Below are positions 8,563-15,530 of a stretch of 64,000 nt of DNA, piece after piece. The notes under the pieces were generated by a model that saw only the letters and a program-made list of their open reading frames with translations, was not told where the DNA came from and ran no database searches. The position numbers and the translations under genes are program-made. The stretch is taken from assembly GCA_904501885.1 (NCBI GenBank), contig CAJGCP010000004.1, positions 1-64,000 on the forward strand, in the 5' to 3' direction. Each line of letters begins with the position of its first letter. Positions within the stretch are counted from its first letter, which is position 1. This DNA comes from an uncultured Acetatifactor sp. GTDB lineage: Bacteria; Bacillota; Clostridia; Lachnospirales; Lachnospiraceae.

Positions 8563-8592
8563 TTGACTGCACGTTGCGTGCAGTTTCACGAT
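8563..8592 (+). promoter_or_regulatory. Promoter and operator of the MerR-type regulator gene
   Basis: TTGACT (8563-8568), then an 18-bp spacer containing CTGCACG-TTG-CGTGCAG (8567-8583), then a weak -10 CACGAT (8587-8592). It has the same -35, the same dyad arms and the same distances as the lipoprotein promoter about 95 bp away, in the opposite direction. This fits autoregulation. Confidence 0.65.
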
Positions 8593-8615
8593 GAGAAAGG
8601 AAGGTATAAGAGGAA

Positions 8616-8948
8616 ATGAACGAATGCAAAACCTTGCACGAACTATGCGACCAGTTAGGTGTGTCCCGTCGCGCCGTTCAGGGCTATGAAAAGGCGGGAT
8701 TGGTAGCCGCATCCAGCAAGAATAAGTATGGACATTTGTTGTACGATGACGAAGCACAGGAACGAATTGCCAAAATCAAACTCTATCAACGATTTGGCTT
8801 CTCTATTAGAGAGATTTCTTTACTCCTTGATGCTCCGGAATCAACAACTCAAAATGCAATTAAAAATCAGATAGTATATTTAAAAGAACAGAGAAAACAG
8901 ATAGATTTACTCATTAAAGAAGCGACAAGAATCGTAACAGTAGAATAG
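8616..8948 (+). CDS. MerR-family transcriptional regulator
   Basis: This 110-residue protein has an N-terminal winged helix (LHELCDQLGVSRRAVQGYEKAGLV, then YDDEAQERIAKIKLYQRFGFSIREISLLLD), the standard MerR DNA-binding unit, and a C-terminal coiled-coil dimerisation helix (residues 78-105). It is shorter than metal- or drug-sensing MerR proteins and has no C-terminal ligand domain or Cys cluster, so it resembles the small single-domain MerR regulators. The start is supported by GAAAGGAAGG and AGAGGAA upstream. It is divergent from the LRR lipoprotein gene and shares operator sequence with it; I infer that it controls both. It is on the plus strand, against the general orientation. Confidence 0.85.
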   Translation: MNECKTLHELCDQLGVSRRAVQGYEKAGLVAASSKNKYGHLLYDDEAQERIAKIKLYQRFGFSIREISLLLDAPESTTQNAIKNQIVYLKEQRKQIDLLIKEATRIVTVE

Positions 8949-8963
8949 GGTATATATAAAAAT

Positions 8964-8985
8964 GGCAGGCGTATTTGCGCCTGCC
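8964..8985. terminator. Bidirectional terminator between merR-like gene and hicB
   Basis: GGCAGGCG (8964-8971) pairs with CGCCTGCC (8978-8985) across a 6-base loop. Leftward it is followed by ATTTTTAT. It lies between the convergent regulator and hicB ends and can serve both. Confidence 0.7.
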
Positions 8986-9004
8986 TCTCTAACTTCTATT
9001 TACT

Positions 9005-9367
9005 TTATGCCGTATGAACAGCATCATTCTTTGACAAAAGATACACGCAATACTGGTTCATACTAACACCTTCACGCCGTGATCTCAACGCAAGTGACCT
9101 GTGCAAACTCTTTGGAAGCCTCAACTTGAACTGACCGGAATAATCTTGTAAACTGTCTGGCTCAAGGATTTCCACACCGTCCTCAATGGCAGCTTCTATC
9201 CAAATTCTTTTTGCTTCCTCTGCGTTTTTTACTGCATTTTCTATCGTCTCCCCACAGGTAATGCAACCAGGCAAATCTGGGAACGATACAACATATCCAC
9301 CTTCGTCCTTATCTTCTATAATTTCCATTCGATAGGGCATTTCCATATACTCTTTTACTGATTTCAT
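9005..9367 (-). CDS. hicB: HicB-type antitoxin
   Basis: This 120-residue protein has the HicB partial RNase-H-like fold: MPYRMEIIEDKDEGGYVVSFPDLPGCITCGETIENAVKNAEEA matches the conserved DLPGC(x)TxGdTxeEAl pattern. A C-terminal ribbon-helix-helix domain (FKLRLPKSLHRSLALRSRREGVSMNQYCVYLLS, about 78-112) provides DNA binding and autorepression. It overlaps hicA by four bases, and the toxin gene comes first, the usual hicAB order. In the known family HicB binds and blocks the HicA ribonuclease and represses the operon. Confidence 0.9.
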   Translation of the reverse strand: MKSVKEYMEMPYRMEIIEDKDEGGYVVSFPDLPGCITCGETIENAVKNAEEAKRIWIEAAIEDGVEILEPDSLQDYSGQFKLRLPKSLHRSLALRSRREGVSMNQYCVYLLSKNDAVHTA

Positions 9368-9606
9368 TGCTCCTCTCCTTTTTCTATTACCTGTTTTACC
9401 ATTTCCACATACACCTTTTTTATGGGGTTATGTTTTGGAATTACAATAGGGTTACATCCTTTTTTGCGAAAAATGTAATGGCTACTTCCACCGCGTGGAT
9501 TACTTTTTTTATATCCGTAGCTTTCTAATATTTTACTCACTTCGTCAAATCTAATATCATCTGACATCTTTCGTATAGATAATAATAACTTATCCCATTT
9601 AGACAA
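9364..9606 (-). CDS. hicA: HicA-type mRNA interferase toxin
   Basis: This 80-residue protein has the HicA double-stranded-RNA-binding-like fold. The signature NPRGGSSHYIFRKKG contains the catalytic His (H43), followed by IVIPKHNPIKKVYVEMVKQV, where family members carry the H-x(n)-K of the last strand and helix. HicA cleaves mRNA in the absence of HicB. Translation appears to start at TTG (9606-9604), since GGAGG lies seven bases before it and no ATG is in range. It is the first gene of a two-gene operon driven by a consensus promoter. It is probably functional, as the catalytic His and full length are kept. Confidence 0.9.
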   Translation of the reverse strand: MSKWDKLLLSIRKMSDDIRFDEVSKILESYGYKKSNPRGGSSHYIFRKKGCNPIVIPKHNPIKKVYVEMVKQVIEKGEEQ

Positions 9607-9623
9607 CTTTATTCCTCCTTTAT

Positions 9624-9652
9624 ATTATATATGGTGTCATATGTGGTGTCAA
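9624..9652 (-). promoter_or_regulatory. hicAB promoter with repeated operator motif
   Basis: A perfect sigma-A promoter on the minus strand: TTGACA (9652-9647), 17 bp, TATAAT (9629-9624). Two direct copies of TGACACCA (minus strand; 9651-9644 and 9639-9632) lie 12 bp apart, one overlapping the -35 and one in the spacer, a plausible HicB operator for autorepression. Confidence 0.75.
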
Positions 9653-9809
9653 CTTGTTTTCATAAATTGTTTTTGAAAACTGCCTGATGTTAGGCGGATG
9701 ATATAATAAAGATTTTGAGAAATTAATTGAAAAAATTTGAGTAGTATAATACTATCACGCCGCTTGATAAGTGTAAAGAAAAAATGAGGTTTTTGCACAA
9801 AAAACAAAA

Positions 9810-9827
9810 GACGGAAATCTATCCGCC
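9810..9827 (-). terminator. Terminator of the RNase III/XRE unit
   Basis: Minus-strand GGCGGA, 6-base loop, TCCGTC, followed by TTTTGTTTTTTG. It lies just past the end of the XRE gene. The rest of the interval toward hicA (9653-9809) is AT-rich and shows nothing I can name. Confidence 0.6.
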
Positions 9828-9868
9828 TTTTGGTAACTTCCCATATTATATACTACAGCCTACTAAAC

Positions 9869-10188
9869 CTACTCTTTCAATTCTCGCTCTAAATCTTCTG
9901 CATCAATCCATCCTTCTGTTTCTGCACGCTTCTCTGTACTATCCAAGTCTAACATCAAACTTTTCACCAATTCATCTTTAGGAACAAAGGTTACTTTCAA
10001 AACCATCCCCATTCCATCAGCAAGTCGTTGCAATAACTTAATAGAGGGATTGCGCTTGCCACTTTCCAGTTTACTAATTTCTGTTTGTGCAATACCAGTC
10101 TTCTCTGCCAATTCTTTTTGTGAAATATTTTGAGAAGGTCTTCTTTCTGGTATTCGCCCGAATCATAATTAAAGCGCCATTTGGTCAT
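9869..10188 (-). pseudogene. XRE-family helix-turn-helix gene with a frameshift
   Basis: Two overlapping frames together encode one XRE regulator of about 105 residues. The first (from ATG at 10188) reads MTKWRFNYDSGEYQKEDLLKIF and then leaves the family pattern. The second continues it as SQKELAEKTGIAQTEISKLESGKRNPSIKLLQRLADGMGM, a clear HTH_3 domain, ending in VLKVTFVPKDELVKSLM and an acidic tail like those of HigA-type antitoxins. The break lies at about 10114-10130, near CAAAAAG. A one-base loss explains it; -1 ribosomal slippage is possible but unproven. The ATG overlaps the stop of the RNase III-like gene by four bases (ATGA), so the two were built to be co-translated. No RelE/HigB-type toxin is adjacent. 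Confidence 0.7.
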
Positions 10189-11084
10189 GATAGCACTTTC
10201 TTATTATCTTTGCGATTAGGCGTTAGTTTTCCATCTTTATATGTCCATAAACTATACCAATCGTTCGGTCCATATTGATTTTGCATACCCAAATGCTGGC
10301 ATAAAACCAAGTAAGCAGCCGCTTTTTTTGCTTCGCTTTTAGATGTCGATTCAACCGTATATGTAATACCGATTTTTTCATCCACTATGCAACAAGTACA
10401 AAACCATTTGGGCTTTCCGTCTTCATAATACCCAACGTAATCAGGCCCGGCAAACTTGTAGCTCGGCATAGTGCATCGTCCATGTTCCGCAAACTCCTTT
10501 AATGTAGTTATGGCATTATCAATATTGAAACATCTTACCTTTGTATCACTTTCAATCAAATCCGTGATTTTATTTTCCATATCAAGAGCCGACCTAACGG
10601 CAGTCTCAAGCACTTGAGTGTCCCAATTGCTTTCTATTGCAATTGCCCCAATCACCGCCTCAAACAGGTCTGCTTTAACCTTTTGCTCCTTAGCAACCTC
10701 ATTTTTTATATCGCTTCTGCCCAAGCGCAGATACTTTACAATCTCCCACTCGTCGATTATTTTTGCCAGTGCTTCATTACTGACCAAAGTTTGTTTGATA
10801 AATGTAAACCGATTTTCGCGAATTCTAAAGGTGTAATCGTCTGTTATACCCAGTGACCCACATCTTTCTGAAACAATCTTAACAACATAATAATCTAAGA
10901 CCTGGTCTCCAATGAATTCAAAAATCTCGTTACTGGTTACCCCCATTTCAGCAGCAAATGAACTACGTCTAAATATTTGGCTTAAAATACTGGTACTTTT
11001 AATGATATAACCTGTTTTTTCGCTAATAATCCTCCTTGCCTCTACTTTTTCTTCTCCATGTAAATATGTTTCTTTTAAATGCAT
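10185..11084 (-). CDS. RNase III-family endoribonuclease paralogue with dsRNA-binding domain
   Basis: This 299-residue protein has an RNase III catalytic domain (about 20-175) and a C-terminal double-stranded-RNA-binding domain (about 190-266). The signature SNEIFEFIGDQVL supplies E53, E56 and D60; KADLFEAVIGAI supplies D139 and E142. These match the metal-binding set of bacterial RNase III. The dsRBD shows PSYKFAGPDYVGYY and the TSKSEAKKAAAYLVLC helix. About 30 extra residues follow the dsRBD. The sequence is divergent from housekeeping Rnc, and it lies next to hicAB and an overlapping XRE gene in the accessory region, not beside acpP/smc where clostridial rnc usually sits. GGAGG precedes the ATG. 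A specialised role (defence or regulation) is inference. Confidence 0.82.
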   Translation of the reverse strand: MHLKETYLHGEEKVEARRIISEKTGYIIKSTSILSQIFRRSSFAAEMGVTSNEIFEFIGDQVLDYYVVKIVSERCGSLGITDDYTFRIRENRFTFIKQTLVSNEALAKIIDEWEIVKYLRLGRSDIKNEVAKEQKVKADLFEAVIGAIAIESNWDTQVLETAVRSALDMENKITDLIESDTKVRCFNIDNAITTLKEFAEHGRCTMPSYKFAGPDYVGYYEDGKPKWFCTCCIVDEKIGITYTVESTSKSEAKKAAAYLVLCQHLGMQNQYGPNDWYSLWTYKDGKLTPNRKDNKKVLS

Positions 11085-11345
11085 TTCTTACATCCTCCAA
11101 TTTATTATTCTGTCAGAGGAAAACAAAAAACCTTGCAACACAGATAAAGCTTTCCCTCACGAAAGCCTTGATAGGTGTTCAAGGTCTTTAACATATCAAA
11201 ATAATTTTCATAAAACTTTCTGCTTTTAAATTCCGCGTGCAAAGAAAATAAAAACAAATCACATTATTCAACTACTTTAAGATGCTATTCCTTGACAATA
11301 ATAGTGTACGCTTCTTAAAGAGATAATGCAATCTTTTTCTAAACC

Positions 11346-12716
11346 CTATGCACTCTTATTCCCAAACTTTTTCCTCACCATCAGGAAGCAAATCACATGC
11401 ACCACCAGCGTCACGGTCCAGGAGATGGGGTAGGCGTTATAAACAGTTTCGATGGTGTGGAATCTTTCGATTTGGAAGAAAACAAAAATCCACGCCATAC
11501 GGAATGCACACGCACCAAGTAAGGACACAATCATAGGCATGACAGAGTAACCCAGGCCTCGAAGTGCGCCCACCATGCTGTCCATCATACCGCAAATAGC
11601 ATAGGTTGTAGCAATCACTGACAATCTTAGCATTCCGGCTTCTATCACCAAAGAACTGTCGGAATACAAGCCCAGTAGTGGTTCGCCGAAAATATAAATC
11701 AAGTTACCGCACACCAATCCAATACCTGCAGCGCAACCCTGTGCTATCAGTACAATCTTATTGATTCTCTCGAATTTGCCAGCGCCCACATTCTGTCCCA
11801 CAAAGGCTACCGTTGCCTGGGCAAAAGCATTCATCGCCACATAGGCAAAACCCTCCACATTGGCTGCAGCCGCACTTCCCGCCATCACTGTGGAACCAAA
11901 TCCGTTGATGGTAGATTGAATCACCACATTAGATAAAGAAAACAGGCAGCTCTGCAATCCCGCCGGAATGCCTATCTGTAAAATATTTCCAAAAACTCTC
12001 TTGTTAATTCCAATATATTGCTTTTCAAGACGAATAGCCCCTTCCTCACGCATCATACAACGGATGACCAACGCCGCTGAAATCACCTGAGAAATCACTG
12101 TCGCAAGCGCAACACCTGCCACACTCATATGGAAAACAATCACAAAAATCAAATTCAGGACCACATTTACCACACCCGCAAAGGAGAGATAATACAATGG
12201 TCTTCTGGTATCACCCACGCCTCTGAGAATAGCTGCGCCGAAATTATAAGCAAGTACAGCCGGCATACCTAAGAAATAAATCCGCATATAAAGGGTGGCT
12301 AAATCGATGACTTCTGCAGGGCTTTGCATCCACATCAGAAACTGTCTGGCTCCGATAACTCCAACCACCGCCAGTGCAAATCCACAGACAACACTGACAG
12401 TCATAGCGGTATGTACCAATTCTCTTAACTGTTTTTCCTGTTTTCCGGCAAAATATCTGGCCACCAATACGTTGGCACCTACAGACAAACCAATAAAACC
12501 ATTGGTAAGCAGGTTAATGATGGAACTGGTAGACCCTACCGCCGCCAACGCGTTGTCACCGGCAAATTTACCTACCACAATCACATCTGCCGCATTAAAC
12601 AAAAGTTGTAAAATGCTGGAAGCAATCAAAGGTAGCGCGAAAAGCAACATCTTTCCAACGATGGAGCCTTCACACATATCCATTGTGTAGTTTTTCGTAG
12701 CCTTCTGCCGTGACAT
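11346..12716 (-). CDS. MATE-family multidrug/Na+ efflux transporter
   Basis: This 456-residue transporter starts at the ATG at 12716, which is preceded by GAGGAGGG; an in-frame ATG five codons earlier is part of that ribosome-binding site. It has 12 predicted membrane helices in two homologous halves. Family features include PLIASSILQLLFNAADVIVVGKFAG in the first helix pair, PAVLAYNFGAAILRGVGDTRRPL, and the matching second-half segments QIGIPAGLQSCLFSLSNVVIQ and FAQATVAFVGQNVGAGK. MATE proteins export cationic drugs or metabolites using Na+ or H+ gradients. The substrate cannot be read from sequence. It appears monocistronic, with the pyrophosphatase terminator upstream. Confidence 0.92.
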   Translation of the reverse strand: MSRQKATKNYTMDMCEGSIVGKMLLFALPLIASSILQLLFNAADVIVVGKFAGDNALAAVGSTSSIINLLTNGFIGLSVGANVLVARYFAGKQEKQLRELVHTAMTVSVVCGFALAVVGVIGARQFLMWMQSPAEVIDLATLYMRIYFLGMPAVLAYNFGAAILRGVGDTRRPLYYLSFAGVVNVVLNLIFVIVFHMSVAGVALATVISQVISAALVIRCMMREEGAIRLEKQYIGINKRVFGNILQIGIPAGLQSCLFSLSNVVIQSTINGFGSTVMAGSAAAANVEGFAYVAMNAFAQATVAFVGQNVGAGKFERINKIVLIAQGCAAGIGLVCGNLIYIFGEPLLGLYSDSSLVIEAGMLRLSVIATTYAICGMMDSMVGALRGLGYSVMPMIVSLLGACAFRMAWIFVFFQIERFHTIETVYNAYPISWTVTLVVHVICFLMVRKKFGNKSA

Positions 12717-12798
12717 GGTATCCCTCCTCATATAGAAGAATCTATCTCAAGAATAGCACTCTGCACCTAACTTGCAATAGTAAATATGCACAAAAAAG

Positions 12799-12822
12799 CA
12801 GTGATACCTTTCGGTACCACTG
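12799..12822 (-). terminator. Terminator of the membrane pyrophosphatase gene
   Basis: Minus-strand CAGTGGTACC and GGTATCACTG pair across a GAAA tetraloop (one G-U), followed by C and six T. It is a strong intrinsic terminator directly after the hppA stop. Confidence 0.85.
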
Positions 12823-12842
12823 TTTAATTTTCCTTTATTCCA

Positions 12843-14930
12843 TTATCCAAAAATAGAAAATGCTGCAAATACTGCGGAAAGCAAGGATGCCACCAGGGAA
12901 ACCACAGTAATCTGTGTGTTAATGGAAGGACCTGCGGTATCCTTGAAAGGATCACCTACGGTATCACCAATAACTGCTGCCTTGTGGGCTTCACTGCCCT
13001 TACCACCCTCATTACCTGCTTCCACATACTTTTTGGAGTTATCCCAAAGACCACCTGCGTTGGACATGAACAGTGCAAGCAACAAACCACTGACGATATT
13101 ACCAAGCAAGAAACCGCCAACAGCCTTTGCGCCGCCGATGATACCAACAGCGATGGTAGCAAGAATACTCATCAAACCTGCAGGGATCAATTCACGGAGG
13201 GAACCGGTAGTTGCAATGTCGATACACTTATCATACTCAGGCTTTGCACTGGGATCGCCTTCGCGAAGACCAACGATTTCCTTGAACTGTCTGTGAATCT
13301 CAGCAACCATACGCTGTGCATTCTTATCAACACCTAAAATCAGCATTGCAGAGAATACTGCGGGAATGGATGCACCAATCAAAATACCGAAGAATACGGT
13401 GGGATCCATGATATCGAATCCGGTAATGGGCTCCGCACCGGAAGCAATCAGGTGCGCATTTACTTCTGACATAAAGGCACCCAACAGGGAAATAACGGTA
13501 AGGCCTGCTGCACTGATGGAGAAGCCTTTGGTTACAGCTTTTACAGTGTTACCTGCACTATCCAGTTCATCCGCGATACGGATGGTTTCTTCTCCCAAAT
13601 CACCCATCTCTGCCAAACCACGGGCATTATCAACGATGGGACCATATGCGTCATTAGAAATAATCATACCTACGATGGAAAGCATACCAACCGCAGCCAT
13701 GGAAATACCAAAGATTGCATATCCGGGACCCATGGGCTCACAAATCTTGTATGCAGCCAATGCGGAAATTGCAATGCCAACCATGGCGGGCATGGAAGAA
13801 ATAAATCCGTAAGATACACCGGACAAAATGGTGAACGCAGGACCACTCTTGGATGCATTCGCACATTTCTTAACAATGGGCTTAGAATCATCTGTAAAGT
13901 AGTCGGTGGTAATACCAATAATCACACCAACCAACAAACCTACGGTTGCAGCACCCCAAATTCTCCAGGAGAAACCGGGGAAGAAATAAGTTGCAAGCGC
14001 AGTTAATACCATGAAAATACCGGTTGTTACATAAGTAGAAGAGTTCAGTGCATTGGTAGGACTACCATTTTTACCGATACGTGCGGTCGCAATACCTATG
14101 ATAGAAGCCAACAGACCCAAAATACCATAACAGAATACCATGGATACATTGTTGTATGCACCGCCTGCAAGAGACTGTGCAATAACGATAGCAGAAGTCA
14201 TAGCTGCCACGTTAGAGTCAAAAAGGTCTGCTCCCATACCTGCAACATCACCTACGTTGTCACCCACGTTATCTGCGATAACTGCAGGGTTGCGAGGATC
14301 ATCTTCTGCAATTCCAAGTTCCACCTTACCGGTAAGGTCTGCTGCAACGTCTGCGGTCTTGGTAAAGATACCGCCACCTGCTTTAGCAAACAATGCCAAA
14401 GAACTTGCACCAAAGGAGAAGCCCAAAAGAATAGAAGCATCGCCAACAATCCAAAGCACTGCTGCTACACCAAGTACAGAGCATCCCACAACGAGAAGAC
14501 CCATAACAGCACCACCGCGGAAGCCGATTAAGAATGCAGGCTTGATACCCTTCTTTGCGGCTTCTGCAGAACGTCCATTGGACAAACTTGCTACCAGGAT
14601 ACCAACCTTACCGGCAATAGCGGAAAGAACGGTACCTGCAATGTAAGAAACTGCCATGCCTATGTTGGAGAAGATATCGCTCTTCCAAATAGGTGACGGC
14701 AAAAACAGAAGAATCAGTACAGCAATTACACCGGCAAATACCGCAAGAATCTTGTACTCACGGCTCATAAAGGTATTCGCACCATTACGAATAAGTCCGG
14801 CAACCTCGATAATCTTCTGGTTCTCGAGGGGCTGACGCTTCACCCATACATATAAATATGCGGCGAAAGCAAAAGCGATTGCGGCAATCAAAATTGAAAG
14901 CCCGTAAAACAGTGATAAATGTTGTTCCAT
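12843..14930 (-). CDS. hppA: Membrane-bound (ion-pumping) pyrophosphatase
   Basis: This 695-residue integral membrane enzyme couples pyrophosphate hydrolysis to outward pumping of H+ or Na+. It starts at the ATG at 14930, preceded by GGGAGG; an in-frame ATG five codons upstream overlaps that site. The pyrophosphate-binding core is intact: FTKTADVAADLTGKVE, then EDDPRNPAVIADNVGDNVGDVAGMGADLFDS (residues about 190-240) and near the C-terminus KAAVIGDTVGDPFKDTAGPS. The K+-dependence motif reads GNTVKAVTKG, with Lys where K+-dependent enzymes have Ala and Thr three residues later, the pattern of K+-independent H+-PPases. About 16 membrane helices are expected. The gene has a strong promoter and a long structured leader with a terminator/antiterminator pair, suggesting regulated transcription. 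Confidence 0.95.
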   Translation of the reverse strand: MEQHLSLFYGLSILIAAIAFAFAAYLYVWVKRQPLENQKIIEVAGLIRNGANTFMSREYKILAVFAGVIAVLILLFLPSPIWKSDIFSNIGMAVSYIAGTVLSAIAGKVGILVASLSNGRSAEAAKKGIKPAFLIGFRGGAVMGLLVVGCSVLGVAAVLWIVGDASILLGFSFGASSLALFAKAGGGIFTKTADVAADLTGKVELGIAEDDPRNPAVIADNVGDNVGDVAGMGADLFDSNVAAMTSAIVIAQSLAGGAYNNVSMVFCYGILGLLASIIGIATARIGKNGSPTNALNSSTYVTTGIFMVLTALATYFFPGFSWRIWGAATVGLLVGVIIGITTDYFTDDSKPIVKKCANASKSGPAFTILSGVSYGFISSMPAMVGIAISALAAYKICEPMGPGYAIFGISMAAVGMLSIVGMIISNDAYGPIVDNARGLAEMGDLGEETIRIADELDSAGNTVKAVTKGFSISAAGLTVISLLGAFMSEVNAHLIASGAEPITGFDIMDPTVFFGILIGASIPAVFSAMLILGVDKNAQRMVAEIHRQFKEIVGLREGDPSAKPEYDKCIDIATTGSLRELIPAGLMSILATIAVGIIGGAKAVGGFLLGNIVSGLLLALFMSNAGGLWDNSKKYVEAGNEGGKGSEAHKAAVIGDTVGDPFKDTAGPSINTQITVVSLVASLLSAVFAAFSIFG

Positions 14931-15131
14931 GATAGAACCTCCCACATAATAAATTTATGCGTGGTAGGGTAGTCCTATGAGCCCAAACACTCTCGGATTT
15001 TTAAGCATAAAAAAAACAGGACCGAGAGTCCAGTCCTGCCTGAATACACATAAAATATCCTTTTATGTCATAGGCGATCAAGATAAATCAAGCAAATGCT
15101 TGATGACAGACTCCACCACTTATTTTGATCA
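14931..15131 (-). promoter_or_regulatory. Structured hppA leader with terminator/antiterminator pair
   Basis: About 200 nt lie between the predicted transcript start (near 15131) and the ATG. On the minus strand: hairpin ATCAAGC-ATTT-GCTTGAT (15104-15087), flanked by TGTC/GACA; hairpin ACATAAAA-GGATA-TTTTATGT (15068-15048); intrinsic terminator CAGGAC/GTCCTG with a 10-base loop and eight T (15038-15009); and CCGAGAG (14996-14990), which can pair with CTCTCGG (15028-15022) inside that terminator, disrupting it. GAGTC (15113-15109) could also pair with GACTC (15030-15026). This is the layout of a riboswitch or attenuator. I cannot match it to a known riboswitch class by eye. Confidence 0.6.
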
Positions 15132-15137
15132 AGTCCT

Positions 15138-15166
15138 ATTCTACTCTCAAAGTACTGCAATGTCAA
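15138..15166 (-). promoter_or_regulatory. hppA promoter
   Basis: Minus-strand TTGACA (15166-15161), 17-bp spacer, TAGAAT (15143-15138): a near-consensus sigma-A promoter that places transcription start near 15131, upstream of the structured leader. Confidence 0.7.
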
Positions 15167-15235
15167 ACCTTATTGTCACAATTTGACTAAAAACAATACT
15201 TTTTGCAGAAATTTAAATGAAAAAGAGCGCGAGAC

Positions 15236-15322
15236 GTCGCACAAGGTCCGGGGGACCTTGGAATTGCGACGACCGAAGCGGAGCGGAGACATCGAACCTT
15301 CGAGACACGGATGTGTCTCGAA
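15236..15322. other. Hairpin-rich intergenic element (copy 1)
   Basis: Successive inverted repeats: GTCGCA/TGCGAC (15236-15241 with 15265-15270) enclosing CAAGGTCC-GGG-GGACCTTG (15242-15260); then AGCGGAGCG (15277-15285); then TTCGAGACAC-GGAT-GTGTCTCGAA (15299-15322); then the tRNA-Gly terminator. The order GC-rich CGCGAG motif, AGCGGAGCG, perfect hairpin, A-tract terminator recurs at 44302-44423 with different hairpin sequences. No protein-coding frame here is credible. Confidence 0.5.
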
Positions 15323-15331
15323 AACAAAAAA

Positions 15332-15349
15332 GACATCCTCTCGGATGTC
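15332..15349. terminator. Terminator after tRNA-Gly
   Basis: GACATCC (15332-15338), TCTC loop, GGATGTC (15343-15349), flanked by A-rich and T-rich arms that extend the stem on both sides. It works in either direction; leftward it ends the tRNA-Gly transcript. Confidence 0.75.
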
Positions 15350-15365
15350 CTTTTTGTTTTCTGAG

Positions 15366-15437
<72 letters not shown>

Positions 15438-15466
15438 ATATATGTTTGCTCTTGCGAACAAACACT

Positions 15467-15495
15467 ACTATACCCTATCCTCTGTGTCTTGTCAA
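15467..15495 (-). promoter_or_regulatory. tRNA-Gly promoter
   Basis: Minus-strand TTGACA (15495-15490), 17 bp, TATAGT (15472-15467), about 30 bp upstream of the tRNA. Confidence 0.75.
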
Positions 15496-15530
15496 CTCTT
15501 TTTAGCAAGAAATTTTTCTCTTTAATTCAT

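Noticed and set aside
11085..11345. CRISPR-like or mobile-element remnant between the RNase III and MATE genes
   Set aside because: Short repeats such as CCTTG/CAAGG are present but there is no regular spacing, repeat unit or transposase fragment; I see only AT-rich intergenic DNA that should hold the RNase III promoter.
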